Of a DNA stretch of 64,000 nucleotides, positions 1-12,433 are shown piece after piece. The stretch's first letter is position 1, and the number at the start of each line of letters is the position of its first letter. Made by a program: the position numbers and the translations under genes. The notes under the pieces were generated by a model that did no database searches, was not told the origin of the DNA, and saw nothing but the letters and a program-made list of their open reading frames with translations. The DNA lies in assembly GCA_001566295.1 (NCBI GenBank), contig KQ964262.1:525947-589946 (forward strand). Direction: 5' to 3'. The DNA is from Microdochium bolleyi (lineage: Eukaryota > Ascomycota > Sordariomycetes > Xylariales > Microdochiaceae).

Positions 1-1335
1 TTGCCGTCCCAAATCGCTTCGTTATCGCGGGGCACACATCTATTGGCACTTTTTAGCCTCCCAGACGACGCCCCGGAGGGAATGGAAAAGAAGTACGCCG
101 GATTCGATGCCATCGCTTCTTCGGGGAAGTGATCCGAACTAAGCCGGCATGCCGACAATGGCACTCGAGCATTTGGTACATGCATCGGGGCGGTAGATTG
201 GCGCATCTGTTCGCCAGCAGTCACCGCGACTTGGCCGTCACTCTTCTAACCCAGAACACTGATTTGGAAAGTCCCTCTTTATTGTCCTACATCGACGGTC
301 CTGAACCCTGTCATCCAGTACTTCACCCTAAGACAAAGGATATCCCTAAGCGTCCGCCCTGTATGAGAGAAACTCTATTTGACGTCAATTTCCTTCTAGA
401 ACTATCTACGAACCTTGAAGGAATGAGAGTACTCCTTACGCAACCTCTCCGCGGGCCTTCTCACAAGGCATGCGACCGACGCAGGAGGTCTCCCGATTCT
501 GATATCTGGCCATGAGTACAATACCTCCCACACGCCCAGGCGTGCATTTGCCCTGAATGACGGGGCCGAAATGCAGCCTGTGCCCATTTATAAGTGCGGA
601 AGAGGCTGGCGTTCTTTACTGTCGGTGAAGGATATTGTGTCCAGGGGGTTCTGGTCCTCCTAATTCGGTCACAGCAACATTTGCAAGTTGACTCCCCTCC
701 ACTTGTGCTGTGTAGCCGCTGCGGACTGATAGGACACGGGAGGTTGTCTGTCAACATGAGTTGAACCCACGGTCTTGCACCCGGGCACGATCCTTCGCCC
801 CCTCGCCCGACTCAGGCTCTACAGACTCTGAGACTCTACAGAGAGTACGCCAGTCCAGGCCTTGAAGGTGCACCCCGTGCAATTATTGTCATGTTCAGCA
901 CTGCACTCCTCACCAGAGATGACCAGCAAGATTGAGGAGACTTGTCACAATGCCCGACCTCAAAGAGGCAAAACACAGAGCCCGCCCATTGTTATTGTCA
1001 GGGGCCGTCACGTGACTGCCGGGCCGGAGCATCTGCGGCGGGCGATGTTGCACGCTAACGCGCAATCGGCGACTTATCGCCGGATCCACCGAGGGACCCG
1101 AAGGACGCCGACACGGAATCCGCGGCATGCTCCATGCCGGGCTCGCCGGCCTCACCTGCGCACTACTTACTGTCACGCCAGCAAGCCGAGCAGCTGCCTT
1201 GGACGATCCACGCGTCCCGTCAGTCAACAGTTGGTTATATCCAAGGCACCATCCAGGCTGTTGAGCCTTGCAACCAGATCCTTCCCTCCCTGGCCAGGCT
1301 CAAGACGCGTCTGGCTCCTCCCACACCACACCACA
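1..1335. other. Intergenic, no gene recognised
   Basis: No reading frame here has convincing codon use, domains or splice structure; the open frames present are short and overlap on both strands. The last few hundred bases are the promoter region of the amidase gene that starts at 1336. No tRNA or repeat was noticed. Confidence 0.6.
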
Positions 1336-3510
1336 ATGTCGCCACCATCATCACCACAAAAGAAGAGGTTCTTCCTCTACCCAGAACCCATCTCTGCGTA
1401 GGCCACTGCCCTATTCACTGCTTTATATCTGATCAGACCCGTGCTGACCCGCTGTCACAGGCCACCGTCACCGCCACGTCCAGAGCGCAAGTCGAATCCG
1501 GCCTTCACCGGGCTGGTCCTTGTCATTGCTACCTTCTTGTGCGTGCTATCCCTATACAGACATCTGACGAGTCCGCTCCCCGCCTCAAGCTGACACTGCT
1601 TTCTCAGGCTCGAGTGGTCTGGCCTGCTGAGGCAGTACATCTGGCAGAATGCCGGATTCGGAGACCTGCGCAAGATCCGTCATCTCATAGAGTCCGCAGA
1701 GCCGCGCTTCGATCCTACCGTCTTCCCTCTTGGAGAGGAAGCAAGGCCTGACTCGAGTTCAGAGGCCAGTGACACAACCGCCAATGGCAATGGAGCTGCG
1801 CAGAGCAAGACCGCCGCGGCGAAGCCAGGACTTGCTCCGCTCGGACAACGCCACTACACCGTCGCTGACTACCGCGAGCTGTACCTGTCCGGCGAGGTCA
1901 CCCCGCTGGATGTCGCGCACGCCATCTTGCCCTTCATCCGCCGCGACACCTCGCCACCTGGCCTGCACTCGCTCGGATGGCACGAGGTCAACGTCGATCT
2001 CATCCTCGCCGCGGCCCGGGCGTCGACCGAGAGATATGCTTCAGGCCAGTCCCTCGGCCCGCTGGACGGCGTGCCCTCCGTGATAAAGGACGAGTACGAC
2101 ATGACCGGCTACACGACGACTCTGGGATCGCCCAATGATTATACGGGCAAGAAGCTCGAGGACGGCAAAATCGACGCCTGGAACGTGCGGCAGATGGAGG
2201 CGGCGGGTATCGTGATCCTCGGCAAGGTCTCCATGCACGAGTTCGGAATGGGTAAGTGATTCTTCTGTTCCCTCCAGTAGCCTCTTCATCTTCACCCACT
2301 GACACCACAACAAGACACGTCCGGCAACAACATCCTTTTCGGCACGACGCGCAACCCGTACAACGCCAACTACTACACGGGCGGCAGCTCTGGCGGGTCC
2401 GCGTACGCCGTGGCAACGGGCCTCGTGCCGATCGCGCTGGGCAGCGACGGCGGCGGCAGCATCCGCATCCCGGCGTCGTACTGCTCCGTGTTCGGCCTCA
2501 AGACGTCCCATGGCAGGCTGTCGTGCAAGCCCGGCGAGAACCACAGCAACACGTGCGGCGTCAACGGGCCCCTGGCCGCCGACATCCGCTCGCTCGCGGC
2601 CTTCTACGGCGTCCTCAGCGAGGCCCACCCCACGACCAACTATCCCCTGCGCTCCCCGTTCACCCCGTCTCCGACCGCCGACCAGATCCTCTTCCACCCC
2701 TCAGGATCGCACAGCCGCAAGAAGCTGATCGGCATCCCGGAAGCCTGGTTCGCCCGCGCCGACCCGTCCGTGCAGAGACTCTGCCGCGCCACGATCGACC
2801 GGCTCGTCATGCACCGCGGATACACCACGGTCCCGATCGAGATTCCCTTCCTGCACGAGGGCCAGATCGCGCACGCGCTGACCATCCTGACCGACGCTGC
2901 GACGCTGCTCCCGCCGTCCCACCCGACCGAGCGCCGCTACAAGGACGAGTTCGAGCGCTTGTCCCCGGCCAACCGGATCCTGCTCGCGCTCGGCCGGACC
3001 ACGCCCGCGGCCGACTTCCTGCTCGCGCAGAAGCTGCGCCGCGTGCTCATGCAGCACCTCGCGTGGCTGTGGTCGGCCGCGCAGCACGGGCCGGACATGG
3101 TCATCGTGACGCCCGTGTCGGCGTGCGCGGGGTGGCCGATCGCCAACACGGACCCGTCCGGCGGGGAGCTCAAGCGGGGGCTGAGCGACGGCGACCGCAC
3201 CCTGCGCACCATGGAGTTCGTCTGGATGGGCAACTTCTGCGGCGTGCCCGCGCTGTCGGTGCCGAGCGGGTATGTGAAGCCCGGCGAGAACAAGGAAGGC
3301 GTGGCCGGGGACGTTGCAGCTGCCGGGGACGCGGGGAAAGTGCCCGTCGGGTTGATGGCTATGGGCGAGTGGGCGAGCGAGGAGGCGCTGCTGCGGTTCG
3401 GCCTGGATGCCGAGGAGCTCATGGGCCCCGAGGACGAGGGCGTGCAGTGCCGCCCCGAGTGCTGGGTGGACGTTCTGCGGCTCGCCAAGGAGCGCAAGGG
3501 GCGGGCTTAG
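1336..3510 (+). CDS. Amidase-signature enzyme with N-terminal membrane anchor
   Basis: Predicted amidase of the amidase-signature (AS) superfamily, hydrolysing a carboxamide; the substrate is not predictable. Four exons fit in phase: 1336-1397, 1461-1538, 1608-2251, 2315-3510, giving about 659 aa. The AS triad is visible: Lys near residue 207 (GVPSVIKDEYD), cis-Ser in GGSSGGSA near 286, and nucleophile Ser in GSDGGGSIRIP near 310. The N-terminus is Pro-rich and basic, then has one hydrophobic segment (FTGLVLVIATFL) interrupted by an intron, so the enzyme is probably a membrane-anchored, FAAH-like amidase rather than soluble GatA. About 100 residues of linker separate the anchor from the AS domain. 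It converges with the 3658-4980 oxygenase, 147 bp apart. The family call is firm; the first two short exons are less certain. Confidence 0.88.
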
Positions 3511-3657
3511 ATATATACCTTTGACTGCACCTGCACGCACTCGAAGGAACGCTTGCGCTTACTCGCTGTGTTACTGCGGTATGAAGACACTTAAGATAAT
3601 GATTATAGATGGTAGATTCTCCAAGTATTGATCTGTTTTGTACATGAAAACTTTCGC

Positions 3658-4980
3658 TCAGTCGATGATCCTGCCCTCGAACCCCGGCAGGATCTGCTGC
3701 CCGTGATCGCTCCTGTACGTCTTGCCCCTCTGCTGCTGCCACGTCTGCTTGAGCTTGGTGAACTCGCCCATGGTCGGCACCCTGTGCCCGCCGCGCTCGA
3801 ACTCGTTCTGTGTGTACCCTTCCCTCTTCAGCACCGGCGAGTCGACCGTCTTGAGCTCGAGGTCGTTCTGCGGCCGCGCGAAGTACAGCAGGCCCAGGCG
3901 GTCGACGTGCTGCTGGTCCTTGGGGGGCACCGACACGCGGTGCACGGTGGACTTGATGTATCCGCCCGTCAGGAAGGACAGGGCGTCGCACGTGTTGACC
4001 GTGAGGCTGGCGTCGAGGGGCTTGGCCCACTTCCAGTCGCCCGTGGCGTGGTCCTTGATCTGCAGCGCCGCGACGGGCTGGCGGAATAAGAGGGTGATTG
4101 TGCCCAGGTCCGTGTGGCCCGGGGAGAAGAGCGGCTCGGAGCCCAGCGCCGCGATTTCCTCCGGGGTGAAGCGCGAGTACTTCATGTACCGCAGGTGCGA
4201 CTCGTCGTGGGTCTCCCAGCGGTGCACGCGCGTGAAGAAGTCCTCGCGCAGCTCAAGCGCGAGCGCGATGAGGTGGTTGAGCGGGTCGAGGACGCGGTCG
4301 TGGAGGTCCTGGGAGGGCGAGTTAGTAGTCTGAAAGGAGGTGGTGCGTGGTGGTGATGTGGGGAAGGGAATGTTCATACCTTGGCGAACTCCTCGATCTC
4401 ACCCTTGTTCTCCTTGAGCAGGCCTGGGAGACGCTGCTTGATTGTGCCATCGTTTGCTACCAGGCACACAAAGTCAGCCACGGACGTCTGATACATGGCA
4501 CCTCAACGAAGAGTTGGTCAGCCGACAACACTGCACGTACTCGCCATGTTCCACACCTCCGTCTTGTCCTTCTGCCCTCCAGAGAGGACCCGCCTGCCGG
4601 CTGGCCGGTACCCGTTGTAGTCCCCATTGTCCAGGTCCGGCACGTACTGCAGCTTCTCCTCGATAGGCAGCTTGTAGAAGGCCTCGCCGAGCGCGAACTG
4701 CCGGTCGACGCGCTCCTGCGCGATGCCGAAGTTGGTCACGTAGAAGAATCCTTTCGTCCGGATGGCCTCGATAAGAGTGTCAGCGAGCTCCTTGTTGCCC
4801 GCCGGGGTGCCATACTTGGCAAGGTCGATGGTCGGGACTGTGGTTGTGATTGTAAGTATGGAGGTCTAACTGTGAGAACATGTTTGTTCAGGGGGGGCTG
4901 TGCCTACGGTCTGCCCAGTCCAGGTCCTCCTTGGTCTCGGGGACATGGGAGTACTCGTAGAGGTGCGTTGCGGAAGGCAT
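3658..4980 (-). CDS. 2-oxoglutarate/Fe(II)-dependent oxygenase (isopenicillin N synthase-like)
   Basis: Four exons on the minus strand (4908-4980, 4541-4837, 4380-4456, 3658-4308) give 365 aa. The N-terminal half carries the DIOX_N pattern (LPTIDLAKYGTP, then GFFYVTNFGI). The C-terminal 2OG-FeII_Oxy fold has the metal ligands in GHTDLGTITLL (His and Asp) and in STVHRVSVP (distal His), with the following Arg available for 2-oxoglutarate. All key residues are present. Such enzymes hydroxylate or desaturate small molecules in the cytosol; the substrate here is unknown. The start at 4980 is the first ATG in phase with a typical N-terminus (MPSATHLYEYSHVPET). It shares a 1.17-kb divergent promoter interval with the transporter at 6151, which may indicate co-regulation, though this is inference. 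Confidence 0.88.
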
Positions 4981-6150
4981 CTTGCAATGGTTCTAGGGGG
5001 TATTGAGACGAAGGGTAAAGCAAGACAAGGGGTGTTAGCTCAGACCAGATCCCCAGCGTTCGGAATTACTTGGCATGTTTATATGGCTGCCAAAACCTAC
5101 ACTCGGTGTTATTCCCGCCTTTCTCCCGCCTCTGCTTACAACTCCAAACTTCCCCGCTCCTGGCGACGTCGGCGGGGAGGAGTTGGAGCAGAGGGGAGCC
5201 GTCGGGAGCAGTCCGGGTCGGCGCCGACGCGGAGAAGCGCCTCGGGCAGGCGACTCCACCCCAGCGCCGCTCAGGAGTTAGGAGGGTCCCACCGTCCCGG
5301 CGCCGTGACGCCATATCACGCAACACGCCAGCATGGTCCCGTCATTCGCCAGGGCCCCGTGCCAAGGCAACAACGCGTTGCTGCACTCCAAGTACCCAGG
5401 CATCCTGACAGACACCAATGTGCCCCAGCCCACGAGTCATATCCTCCCGATTGCTGAGGCTCCACCAACTCATGGCGACCACTTGCTGACCCCAAGATGG
5501 CGTGATAGCGATGCAGGTTTCGCCATCTTCTGGGCGTTACAATCATGGCCAGGATTGCCTCTCTCGTTGCCAGTTTGCGCCTTCAGAGCAGCCATGGACA
5601 GGGCCTCCGTTGTCCCGGTCGCCATCGGATAAACCGCCGTGGCTCCGAGATAGGAATGGTGCAATACCATACCAATATCACACAAACCCCTCCGCCCCCT
5701 ATCTTTCAGGCTGGAGCTGCCAATGGCGGCATCTGCTCGTAGTTCCGACGGGAGGACTTTGCCATGATGCTCCTATTAGCTTCCGGGATCGTGCCGGACG
5801 GCGGCGGATGTACTCCGCCGTGGAGGCTCTCGCCCCCCACGCCTAGACATGATGAGGTGAGAATTCCATGATAGACAGGATCTTCTTCGGCAATACTTCC
5901 CCGGGAGCGCCTCTGGTTGGCTGTGGCCTATATCCTCTTCCAGACTTGGCAAAAACATGACGATCAAGTCAAAACTCGGGACCCATCCCATGCATGCGGA
6001 CACAAACGCTGGGTGGTACGGAGAGTTCATGCACTTCTGCCACCCTTTTCCTCGTCGATACAAGGCCTAAGACACACGGCTGAGAGCTTGTCACTCTGTC
6101 ACAGATACTTACAGGCTCAACTTTGCCAGACATCACTCCACACCGTCAAG
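4981..6150. other. Divergent intergenic region between oxygenase and transporter
   Basis: No gene supported. It contains the promoters of the minus-strand oxygenase (ATG at 4980) and the plus-strand transporter (ATG at 6151). The open frames present on both strands have no domain or splice support. Confidence 0.6.
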
Positions 6151-8556
6151 ATGGGTTACGTCTCCCGTCAGCTGAAGCGGACGAAGGTCGGCACCGTCGT
6201 GGTCTCCGTCTTTGATTGGTATCGTGAGTCAGCCAGTTGAGCTCGACAGGATTTCGAGAGCCCAATACTGACGCTCAGAGCTGCAGCCGAGCATTACCCC
6301 ATTGAGGAGCGAAAGCTTCTGCGCAAGCTTGATCTCGCGATCCTGGTGTTCGGATGCATCAGTTGTAAGTCTTCGCTCTGCCTCTTCGCCGAGGTATAGG
6401 CAATCGCATAAGTAGATTGGAGGCTAACGGGTCATATCACTTAGTCTTCTGCCGCGTTGGTTGCCCCCGTCCGCAAACCGCACTCTAGTGCAACCATCTA
6501 ATGCGCAAGATAGTTCCTCGGCCAGAACAACATCACCAATGCCTACGTATCGGGCATGTCAGAAGACCTCAACGCCCACGGCAATGAGCTCAACTACTAC
6601 CTCGTGGCCTGTGAGACACCTCCAACCCATCTTGCAAATCGCCCGCCGCTGATCATTGTTTGAATGTAGACAATACCGCATACGTTCTCGGTCAGACCCC
6701 CCTGATGACCCTGCAAACCAAGGCGAAGATGTAAGTTCCAATGACTCCCAATCTACGCCCCGTCCGGCCAGATACTAACCGTGACCTATTCGAATGAATA
6801 GAGCACCATTCCTTCTGCCATCGTTGCAGATATTCTGGGCCATCATCGCGTTCTGCCAGTCGCGCGTCACGGAGAATTGGCACCTCTACATCCTTCGAGC
6901 CACGACAGGCTTTCTTGAGGCCTCGTCTTTTGGCGGTACACATCTGATTCGTAAGTCTGTTCTGTCTGGTGGCCATCGAAACCTGGTCGGTCCGGCGACT
7001 CGTCAGGCCAGCAAGCTGACCTAGTACATGACACCACGTAGTCGGAAGCTGGTTCAAAGATGAGGAGCTGTTCAAGCGCGCTGGTCTCTGGTTCACGTGC
7101 AACGCGCTTGGCGGCGTCATCAGTGGTTATCTCCAGGCCGCGACGTACAGCAACTTGCAGGGCGTCTTGGGCCACAGTGGATGGCAGTGGCTGTTCTTGA
7201 TCCGTGAGCCCTCCCTGCACCCAAGATCGATCTCCCTCTCTCCTTTCCAACCCACATACGATTCCTGACACATCACAACCAAAAATACAGAGGGCATCAT
7301 CACGCTGCCCACAGCCTTCATCGGCTTTGCCTTCTGGCCAGGTCTTCCGATCTCCCCGAAGCGGTGGTACTTCAGTGACGAAGAGCACGCGCTTGCCATC
7401 AAGCGCATGCCCGTCATCGAGAAGGAGGGCATCACCTGGAAGACGTTCAAGTACACGCTCTCGCGGCCCATGTGGTGGATCTGCGTGCCCTGCTACATGT
7501 TAGTACCTGCTCGCCCAAATCGGTCCTCTTCTTTCTCTGCTTTTCCGCGAAAACTTGGAGCAGAAAGACTAACGCGGAAGCACTTTTGTTGCAAATTAGC
7601 TGCCTCTGCCAAGCCGGGTACTGGACGAATTACATGCAGCTCTGGCTCAAGCGCAGTGGTGGCTACTCGGTGCAGCTCATCAACATCCTGCCGACGTTCA
7701 TCGACATTATCAAGGCCCTGTCGTCGTGGCTCGGGACCACGCTGGCTGGTTGTCTGAGTCTGCGCGGGCTGTGGTCGTTTCAGTTTGTGAGTAGTGAAAT
7801 CCGGCCGAGCATGAAAAGAAACACAGCCCCGGAGCTCGTGATCGCAGAAGTAGTGCTGACGTGAGCTGCTTTACCACAGACATTCATGTTGTTCGCCTCC
7901 CTTGTCCTTTCTGTCTGGAATGTCCCCGACATCCTCAAGTTCGTCGCCTTCTACAGCGGCGGCTTCCACGGCATGGCGTCACCAATTCTGGTGAGTTCCT
8001 TCCTCGACCGATCTCCGTCATCGCCTCGTGTCGGACAGCGCGAGGTCACGACGCACTATGCCCAAGTGTCGGTAAAAACTGATAACCCTCGTGTGACTAG
8101 TACTCATGGGTGAACTCCACCCTCAAGGACAACTACGGCGAGCGCGGCCTCATCATCTCGTCGATGATGACGCTCGGCTTCACGATGCAAATCTGGGTGC
8201 CCCTGTTCACGTACCCGACCGTGCAGGCCCCGCGGTTCCCCCACGGGTATCCGGCGTCCGCAGTGTTCGAGGTTGCCATGTGGGCGTTACTCATGTTCGG
8301 CTCGTGGTACATGGCGCGCTGGAAGCTGAGGCAGCAGTCCCCAACCGGCAGTGGCGGTGGTGCTGCTGATGTCGAGGCACAGGGTGGTGATGGTGCGCTG
8401 CAGGGCGAGAAGGAGGGACATGTCCAGGAGCAAAAGGACGGCGCGACGATCTCGGGGGCTGGTGTGGCGTCGTCGAGAGGCAGCTCGAGTCTGCACGAGC
8501 GGAGCTCCGCGGATGAGAAGTCGCCTGTGGGCCTCCGCGATGGCAAGGCTCCCTAG
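6151..8556 (+). CDS. MFS transporter, allantoate permease (Dal5) / ACS family
   Basis: Plasma-membrane major facilitator of the anion:cation symporter family; fungal relatives move allantoate, pantothenate, nicotinate and similar small anions. Eleven exons fit in phase: 6151-6223, 6281-6364, 6445-6455, 6514-6610, 6670-6730, 6802-6950, 7042-7203, 7291-7498, 7600-7786, 7880-7990, 8101-8556; product 532 aa. Family signatures are the N-terminal EHYPIEERKLLRKLD block, GQNNITNAYVSGM after TM1, LYILRATTGFLEASSFGG, then WQWLFLIQGIITLP. The hydrophilic tail after the last membrane span (about 85 residues, Gly/Ser/Glu-rich) is long for the family and probably cytosolic. Exon 3 is only 11 nt and is followed by a non-consensus donor (GTTGGT). 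It is one of three Dal5-type genes in the window. Confidence 0.88.
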
Positions 8557-9072
8557 GTGTTTCTGGGCATTCTGTGATGGTGGCATAGCGCAGGTCTCTC
8601 AGACATAGTCTCTTGCAGCCTGCGCAGGAAAGTTGTAGCGATCAAGCTACCCTAGATGTACTGATCAACCGCATTAACAGTCTCACCCGCGAGTCATAAC
8701 ATGGACGACGCGTTTTCTTTGATCGCGGTGCGGCTGGAAACCTGAGACTAGAGTGTAAGCAGGTCGTCTGACACTGACTAGTGACGGTACATCCCAGAGC
8801 AGATCGAAAACCATCGCATGCAGATATGCTCCGTTGCGCAGCCAGAGTCAGTGAATTTGGATAAGAAACGATCCGCAGTAATTCGGGCTCAGTTATATAG
8901 ATTATGTTTCAATATGATTGTACTGTGAGTCTTTAATCTTTCAAGTGGTCAGCGGCGCCTGTCCAACGGCTGTATCTCATCGCAGCTGTTTTCCTGGGCA
9001 GACTTGTCGCCACCCACAAGTATGCTTTTCCGGACAGAGTACCACCCGCGTCTCCAGCAAAGCCCTGTTGTC
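8557..9072. other. Intergenic between convergent genes
   Basis: About 500 bp holding the 3' ends of the transporter (+) and of the Thr-rich protein (-). No gene or RNA seen. Confidence 0.6.
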
Positions 9073-10349
9073 TCATGCCTGTTGTGCTCTGTACTCCTGG
9101 TAACCACAGAGGCCGTTGGAGATAGCATACCCAGTGCCGGCATTGCTTGTGACGAACAGGGCCTGATTGGCACTCTGGCTCGCGCAGGTGCGGTCACGGT
9201 TGTGCATGAGGTAGCATGCGGTGCTCCCCTTGGGATAGATGCTGCCGGTGCAGCCTTCCTTCTTCAGACACGCGACGCAGCACTGGACGGCCGAGCTAAC
9301 ACCAATCACGTAGTCGAGAATGGTGGCGCCCGTGAGCTGCCCGTTGCCGTTGTTGAAGACGTTGGTGATCGGCCTCCCCTGGTAGGTCTCGAAGATGTTG
9401 TTAGGCCCGCAGCCGGCGTACTCGGTGGCCATCGCGGTCTCAGTGGTGGTGGAGGTTGTGGTCTCGGTGGTCGTAGTCGTGGCGGTGGCGGTTTCTGTGG
9501 CAGTCGTGGTCTCAGTGATGATCTGAGTCGTCGAGGCACGGGGCACCTCGGTGGAAGTGCTGGTGACGGTCGAGGTCGTGGTCTCGGTGGCGGGGGCCGG
9601 GGTCACTGTCTCCGAGGATGTCTCGGTCTGCGTGAGGGTCTGCTGCACGGTGGTGGTCACCGAGCACTGCACCTCGGTCGGGTACTGCGTGCCCTCGCCG
9701 AGCGAGCACGCGCCGTCGCTGGGGCTCGGCTGCGCGGCGCCGCTGTAGGTCCCCACGATGGAGGTCGGGTACTGCGAAGGCTTGGGCACGGTGGCCTTGT
9801 GGCAGTGACGGCGGTGGCTGTCGCGCTTACGGGCTGGGTAGCCGTTGGCCGTGTCCGCGATGGGCACAAAAGTACTTGCGGCGCCAATGACGGTGGTGCT
9901 CGTCGAAGTCACAACTTCGTTGACGGTCGAGGTCTCTGTGGCAGTGGAAGTGGTCGTTGTCGTCGACGTTTCTGTGAGTCTTGTTGTCAGCATGCACTGT
10001 TGTTGATCGAGGACAGGTACCGTCATGTCTTATGACGAGGGCGCAAAGACTTACCAGTCTCAGTCGAGGTCGACGTGTACGTGTCAGTGACCGTGTTCTC
10101 GGTCGTAGTCGTGGTGACCTCGAGAGTTGTCGTTTCAGTCTCTGTGATCGGAGCCGCGGTCAGGGTCTCGGTGACGGCGGTAGTCGTTGTGACATCTGGC
10201 AGGCTGGCGGTCGAGGTGGACTCGGCAGTCGCTGTCCCGACGGGGCTGACCGGCTTTGGGCCCATGGCAGTGACACAGTGAACCTCGCTGTTGGCGGCCT
10301 GGGCTGCCGCCAAGGTCCCCATGAGGAGAATGCATCGTACAGACCGCAT
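9073..10349 (-). CDS. Secreted Thr/Ser-rich protein with C-terminal PAN/Apple-like Cys module
   Basis: Two exons (10055-10349 and 9073-9971) give 397 aa. The start at 10349 is preferred because it opens directly into a signal peptide (MRSVRCILLMGTLAAAQAAN); an in-frame ATG at 10415 would bury it. About residues 40-260 consist mostly of Thr, Ser, Val and Glu with many TETxT repeats, a mucin-like stalk expected to be heavily O-glycosylated. The last 110 residues carry spaced cysteines (QCCVACLKKEGCTGS, then ACYLMHNRDRTC), resembling a PAN/Apple adhesion module. No GPI signal is evident. It is probably a cell-wall or secreted adhesin-like protein. The repeat composition also opens a long spurious Val-rich frame on the other strand. 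Domain assignment is moderate; secretion is likely. Confidence 0.78.
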
Positions 10350-12433
10350 ATTGAGCCTCTGTGATGTGGACTTGATAGGGAAGAAAGCTTGGGAGATGGT
10401 GATGCTGCATCCCATGGCTGAGACGGGTTCGGTCGCACACTTTTATACACCTCTCAAAATCTGCTGACATCCATCACGGAGTGGCAAGTGACGGACATGG
10501 TCCTCATTTCCACTGTTGCGCCATGGCGCGATCTGCTTCAGGGCCGCCAACGCCTCCAGTGGCCTAGGCGCCATGTGGTCGGTCATGCCGGAGCGGGAAA
10601 AGCACGGGATGTATGGTATCAAGGTGCTGAATCGCAACAGCTTGCCCGAAGCGATACAAAGGCCTCATGGTATTCCAGGGGGAACGGGTCTTCCAATGCG
10701 CAGTGCTTCCCTGGGTTTCCACTGCCCAGCGGGACAGACCAGGGCCCTGGACCGTTCTGTTACAGATCCGATTGGGTGGGGACCTCGCGATCTTTTTCTT
10801 CTTCTCCTTGGTCTCGTCATGGTAATCCCGGCGTTCAGCTTCTTAGCTCATGGGCGACCGATTGTCTACCGATCCCCAATCGTCTCGAAAGGAGAAGACG
10901 GAAGGCCACGGGCAGCCCATGGCACTCGTTGCGCGTTTGAGAAGAGGTGATCGCCTATGCCAGTGCAGGATCATCGTTGCCATCCGTGATTGCCACTCCC
11001 TGCGGGTCAGGCACACGGTCCCTGCGTCAGTCTAATTCGGAAAAACTGCGAATCCGAGCCAGCTGGATACAGCACGGACGAGTGTCAAATTCAGCCGCAA
11101 CTCAGGAACAGACACAGCTGGAGTGCAGCGGCAGCGGTGAGAATCTTTCCAGCCAGCCACGTTTCTGTTCACCGCTGACTTGTTGGTCCGACCACATCGC
11201 ATGGCCACTGAATCATGCTGCTTCTTTGGGCTCCGGATCTGTCAGGGGCAAGGCGCGTGGGCTCAGGAGGCCGGGGATCTGGTTTGGGTCCAGACTCGTC
11301 TCCGACCGAATAACCAAGAGTCGCCCCGCCCGGTAGTCGTGGAGACAACATGGCTAGTAGGAATTGTGATGGTATGAAGGTGTCTGGATTGGGTTCCAAC
11401 TCTGTATTTGTATCCTATGGTCTGAACCACGACGATGCTCCTCAAGCCAATAGGCACCGACCTTCGTACAGCTGCCGCGATCAAGACCCTTTCCAGGCTC
11501 GTGACTGTGCCAGCACGCAATGGAGAGAAACCCAGATGACCAAGAAATCTACGGATGCCCGGCTGATCCTCCGAGGTCGGCAGATCAGCTCTCTTCTTGA
11601 TCGCGTTGCTCAACAAGGTGTGCTTGCCGTGCTTGCTCGTCGACACGGGTCATGTGCAGTGCTCCGCTCATATGTGGAAATATGTAACTATAGGCGTGTT
11701 TATGGCTATGTGAGCCGCTGTGGCTGGCCCGCTATCGAACTCTAAACTCCTTGTCGTCGCGGCCCGGGGCTTAGCGTCCGTCGCCCGTGGTCCGCTGTCA
11801 GCCTCACCTCAATCCACAACCCTCACACAATTTGTGCACTAGGCCCCTTTTCTCCCCAACGTTCTTCCGCGCGCTGCTGCTTTGTGTCCTTGCACATATA
11901 TATAATTGAACAACTGCATGTCTCGGCCTATGCTAAGTATTGCATTATCCGAGCGAGAACCCCGGCTTAGAGGTGTCATTCTTGCATATCGCGTGGAGTG
12001 ATGATATTGCATAAAAGCATAAACTCGCTTGATTTGTTCCCCGAGGCCACTGGGCGTCGCCTGGTCCACAGCGTGAATGGATCACCGGTACGTTCCTACG
12101 GGGTATCACTTGGTGGCTGCAAGACTTTCGCCAAGACGGGCCACGTCGAGCATCGCAGAGAGTAAAGTACAGTACTCCGCAACCGTCTGACGATGTCACT
12201 GAGCCTCCGTCACATGTTGAGGCACTGGACTGTGGAAAATTCCGTGTACTGCCTGGTATCGTCCTCGACCCGTCCATCGCGGCCTAGTAGTAGAGCAAGA
12301 CAAGCGTGCGAACTCCGCGATCATACTGTTCATTCTCCTTTACAATACAACTTTGGACGGTGGGTTACGAGTCTAGATACGCCTCCTTTCTCGTTTCCAC
12401 CCAATACCGAGTAGTCACTTATTCCCCGGGACT
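10350..12433. other. Long intergenic region (about 2.1 kb)
   Basis: Nothing convincing on either strand: the frames present are short, mutually overlapping and lack domains or intron-compatible extensions. It includes the promoter of the Thr-rich protein just above 10349 and the 3' flank of the transporter ending at 12434. Confidence 0.55.

Noticed and set aside
2256..3524. 422-codon Arg/Pro-rich frame over the amidase
   Set aside because: A +1-frame shadow; the amidase frame carries the complete catalytic motif set.
9004..10035. 343-codon Gly/Arg-rich frame antisense to the Thr-rich protein
   Set aside because: Produced by the repetitive Thr/Ser coding; the minus-strand frame has signal peptide, intron and Cys module.
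10350..12433. Several open frames of 60-150 codons in the 2.1-kb gap
   Set aside because: They overlap on both strands, have no splice-compatible extension, no domain and no signal peptide.
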